Assembly: GCA_963578885.1 (NCBI GenBank)
Contig: CAUZEQ010000228.1
Span: 1-8,120 of the forward strand
Length of the DNA: 8,120 nt
Direction: 5' to 3'
Origin: UBA8437 sp963578885
GTDB lineage: Bacteria > Planctomycetota > Planctomycetia > Planctomycetales > Planctomycetaceae
Shown: piece by piece, positions 6,670 through 8,120 of the stretch
Position numbering within the stretch: the first letter of the stretch is position 1
Layout: each line of letters begins with the position of its first letter
Translations under genes and position numbers: made by a program
Notes under the pieces: generated by a model
Told to the model about the DNA's origin: nothing
The model's database searches: none
Seen by the model: the letters and a program-made list of their open reading frames with translations, nothing else

Positions 6670-6908
6670 CAGTTCCGCCCCTCGCGGATCCACGAGAGGA
6701 TCTCGCTGAGAGTCGCAGGGTTCTTCTGCCGCAGTGCCTTCAGGCCCGCGACCGCCCAGGCCACCTGGTCCTCATCCCGTCGACGCACCGGGACCAGCCT
6801 TGCGATGGGCTGGCCGTGCTTGGTGATGGTGAATTCCTCGCCGTCACTGACCCGCTTGAGGAGTTGGGAGAGGTGGGTCTTGGCTTCAAAGGCTCCGACT
6901 TGGTTCAT
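6669..6908 (-). CDS. vapB: Phd/YefM-type antitoxin (VapB role)
   Basis: A 79-residue antitoxin of the Phd/YefM family. The N-terminal DNA-binding and dimerising part is typical: VGAFEAKTHLSQLLKRV (4-20), GEEFTITKHGQPIARLVPV (23-41). The C-terminal half (about 45-79, ending SWIREGRN) should be the flexible segment that wraps the PIN toxin. It is the first gene of the - strand set, 1 base overlapping the toxin gene as in most such pairs. The ATG at 6908 has AGGTAGGG just upstream. By family knowledge the antitoxin, alone or with the toxin, represses its own promoter; the iterated motif directly upstream (6925-6957) is the likely operator. The symbol reflects its pairing with VapC; the fold is Phd-like rather than AbrB-like. 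Confidence 0.92.
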   Translation of the reverse strand: MNQVGAFEAKTHLSQLLKRVSDGEEFTITKHGQPIARLVPVRRRDEDQVAWAVAGLKALRQKNPATLSEILSWIREGRN

Positions 6909-6924
6909 GATTCCCTACCTGCAT

Positions 6925-6957
6925 GAACAAACTAGAACAAACTGGTTGACAACTAGT
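6925..6957 (-). promoter_or_regulatory. Operator-like repeats upstream of the antitoxin gene
   Basis: On the + strand GAACAAACTAG (6925-6935) is followed by GAACAAACTGG (6935-6945), a 10-base-period direct repeat with one mismatch, and ACTGGTT-GAC-AACTAGT (6941-6957) forms an inverted repeat with one mismatch. The element begins 17 bases before the antitoxin start, in an AT-richer patch (6920-6970) of an otherwise GC-rich region. This is where a toxin-antitoxin autoregulatory operator is expected. A convincing -35/-10 pair for the - strand was not found; TATAGA (complement of 6957-6962) is a weak -10 candidate. Confidence 0.5.
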
Positions 6958-7078
6958 CTATACAGAAATGGCCCAAGAAGACAGCATCAAGTGGTGTAGA
7001 CCGCCCAGGGCACGACGGGTTCCCTCCCAACTGTTGCCGATGGGCGCTGGCCGGGAGAGACAGGCAGTGTGGGTAATC

Positions 7079-7106
7079 CACTATTCACTATTCACTATTC
7101 ACTATT
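7079..7106. repeat. Heptamer tandem repeat (CACTATT)4
   Basis: Four exact consecutive copies of CACTATT, AT-rich against the background, lie in the 229-base gap between the antitoxin and the VWA gene. Short heptanucleotide tandem repeats of this sort are known between genes in some bacteria, notably cyanobacteria; their role is unclear. The rest of the gap (about 6970-7078) shows no gene or clear signal. Confidence 0.9.
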
Positions 7107-7109
7107 CAA

Positions 7110-7124
7110 TCCGCCGCAGGCGGA
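7110..7124. terminator. GC-rich hairpin after the VWA gene
   Basis: TCCGCC-GCA-GGCGGA is a perfect 6-bp stem with a 3-base loop, 13 bases past the VWA stop (7138-7140) in the direction of transcription. On the - strand it is followed by TTGAATAG rather than a T-run, so it is at best a weak terminator or a REP-like element. It directly adjoins the heptamer repeat. Confidence 0.4.
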
Positions 7125-7137
7125 CTGACCCCAATTG

Positions 7138-8120
7138 TTAGAGGGTTTGTCGGCGTCGTCGGCCGGCGACGAAGCTGTCGATGACCATATTGCCCAGGTC
7201 GCCGGCGTCGCAGTAGGCGGCGACTCCTCCGGAGACTCGTGCCATCTGTTCGACGAAGTTGATCAGGTCGAGATAGAAGTAGTCTTCGATCAGGGCGAAG
7301 CTGGCCAGGTGGATGCCCTGGTTGGCGCAGCGGCGGACTTCCTGCAGCGTGATCCGGGCGGTCTTTTCCGCCGGCGGGTAGACCAGCACCAGCTCACGGC
7401 CTTCCAGATGAGCGGTCGGTTCGCCGTCGGTGATCGTGATGATCTGCTTGTTCTGGGCCGATTGTCGTGCGAGCAGTCGTCGAGCGAACTGCAGTCCGGC
7501 CTGGATGTTGGTGAAGTGTTCGGGGACGAATGACGGGGGGTTGTCGAGTGGGATTCTGAGGTGGACACGGGGATCGAAGATGCTGACCTGTTTGGGTGCC
7601 GCGTAGAGCAGTTCTCGTTCCGAGAGTGGTGTGGCGTAGGTGTAGAACCCGACGACCTGCAGGAAGTCACCCCGGTAGCGGCCTCGGACCAGCGAATTCA
7701 TCGCCAGGGCGACTTTCTTGGCCTGGCCGAACTTGCCGTAGCGGGACATGCTGCCGGACATGTCGAGCAGGACGACGGTGGCACAGGCGGCCTGGTATTC
7801 GGTTTCGTAGACTTCCAGGTCGTCGTGGCTGATCGCCACCGGCGTGCCGCCACCCTGCCGGGCCAGTGCGTTGCGGAGCGTTGCGTGGAGGTCGAGGTTC
7901 GCGACCGGGTCACCGTACTCGTAGGGCCGAGACTCTTCGTGCCGGGTCTCACCGGGTCCTCTTTTGGCCGTGTCGTGCTTGCCCGTTTGCCCGGTCTTAC
8001 CCAGCAGAAACAGTTCCTCGAGTGCCTTGTTCTCGACCCGCCGGACTCCACGCGGCGTGACGTGGAACTTACCGGTCTCGTCCTTTTCGATCAGCCCCCG
8101 CTTGATGAGCATCTCGATCA
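7138..8120 (-). CDS. VWA-domain protein (COG4867 type), 5' partial
   Basis: The gene runs in from the right window edge and ends at TAA 7138-7140. An ATG at 8112 gives 324 codons, but the frame stays open upstream (Ile-Glu before it) and the first visible segment (IKRGLIEKDETGKFHVTPRGVRRV, winged-helix-like in pattern) is an interior part of the family, so the true start is probably outside. Numbered from 8112, a G/R/E-rich linker and the segment around 68-100 (DPVANLDLHATLRNAL) precede the VWA domain. The metal-ion site is complete: D117-x-S119-x-S121 in DMSGSM, T201 in FTNIQAGL, and D229 in TITDGEPTAH. No signal peptide is visible in this part. Proteins of this type often pair with a Mg-chelatase/MoxR-like AAA+ ATPase, which would be expected to the right. 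The tail ends RRRRQTL. Its exact function is unknown. Confidence 0.9.
   Translation of the reverse strand, partial: IEMLIKRGLIEKDETGKFHVTPRGVRRVENKALEELFLLGKTGQTGKHDTAKRGPGETRHEESRPYEYGDPVANLDLHATLRNALARQGGGTPVAISHDDLEVYETEYQAACATVVLLDMSGSMSRYGKFGQAKKVALAMNSLVRGRYRGDFLQVVGFYTYATPLSERELLYAAPKQVSIFDPRVHLRIPLDNPPSFVPEHFTNIQAGLQFARRLLARQSAQNKQIITITDGEPTAHLEGRELVLVYPPAEKTARITLQEVRRCANQGIHLASFALIEDYFYLDLINFVEQMARVSGGVAAYCDAGDLGNMVIDSFVAGRRRRQTL

Noticed and set aside
4035..6908. A new four-gene defence or stress system (antitoxin, toxin, BNR, oxidoreductase)
   Set aside because: Each half is a well-known module, and close packing alone does not show joint function. I kept the overlap as a finding but do not claim a system.
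6946..6962. + strand promoter from TTGACA (6946-6951)
   Set aside because: The only TATA-like hexamer is about 8 bases downstream, too close for a -35/-10 pair, and no + strand gene follows; the bases are better explained as part of the antitoxin operator.
6115..6999. 294-codon open frame on the + strand across the toxin-antitoxin pair
   Set aside because: It is antisense to three well-supported genes and shows no family motif.
7079..7106. CRISPR array
   Set aside because: The units are 7 bases and directly adjoining, with no spacers and no cas genes nearby.

Overview
This is a GC-rich window (roughly 60-65% by eye, not computed) that almost certainly comes from a planctomycete, probably a Pirellula/Rhodopirellula-type relative. 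The lineage call rests on an adjacent DUF1549/DUF1553 gene and a Tat-exported DUF1501 gene, both families hugely expanded in Planctomycetota, followed by a WD40-repeat gene. The window is coding-dense, with no gene-free stretch longer than about 230 bases and no RNA gene, insertion sequence or CRISPR array that I could see.

Left part, + strand (1-4015): three co-directional genes that look like one transcription unit. They are the 3' part of a DUF1549-DUF1553 protein carrying one CxxCH motif, a complete DUF1501 protein with a twin-arginine signal, and a seven-blade-type WD40 protein with a lysine-rich tail. A possible 20-codon ORF bridges the first two genes (TGATG overlap upstream, stop touching the next Shine-Dalgarno). 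A 14-unit CAY tract fills much of the DUF1501-WD40 gap and would encode 14 histidines in frame with the DUF1501 stop.

Middle and right part, - strand (6908 down to 4035): a tightly packed set in the order Phd/YefM-like antitoxin, PIN-domain VapC-like toxin, Tat-exported BNR/Asp-box (sialidase-fold) protein, Gfo/Idh/MocA oxidoreductase. Antitoxin and toxin overlap by 1 base, toxin and BNR gene by 11 bases, and the last two genes are 54 bases apart. The BNR protein and the oxidoreductase fit a role in carbohydrate breakdown; the toxin-antitoxin pair in front is probably a joined-on module that now reads into them. The convergent ends at 4015 and 4035 share a perfect 8-bp hairpin.

Far right, - strand (8120 down to 7138): the 3' part of a VWA-domain protein of the COG4867 type with an intact metal (MIDAS) site, which enters from beyond the window. 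The 229-base gap between it and the antitoxin holds an iterated operator-like element, a 4 x 7 bp tandem repeat and a GC-rich hairpin.

I see no strong case for a wholly new system. The most informative oddities are the gene overlap joining VapC to an exported BNR protein, the CAY tract, the bridging small ORF, and apparent departures from textbook catalytic residues in the BNR protein and the oxidoreductase.
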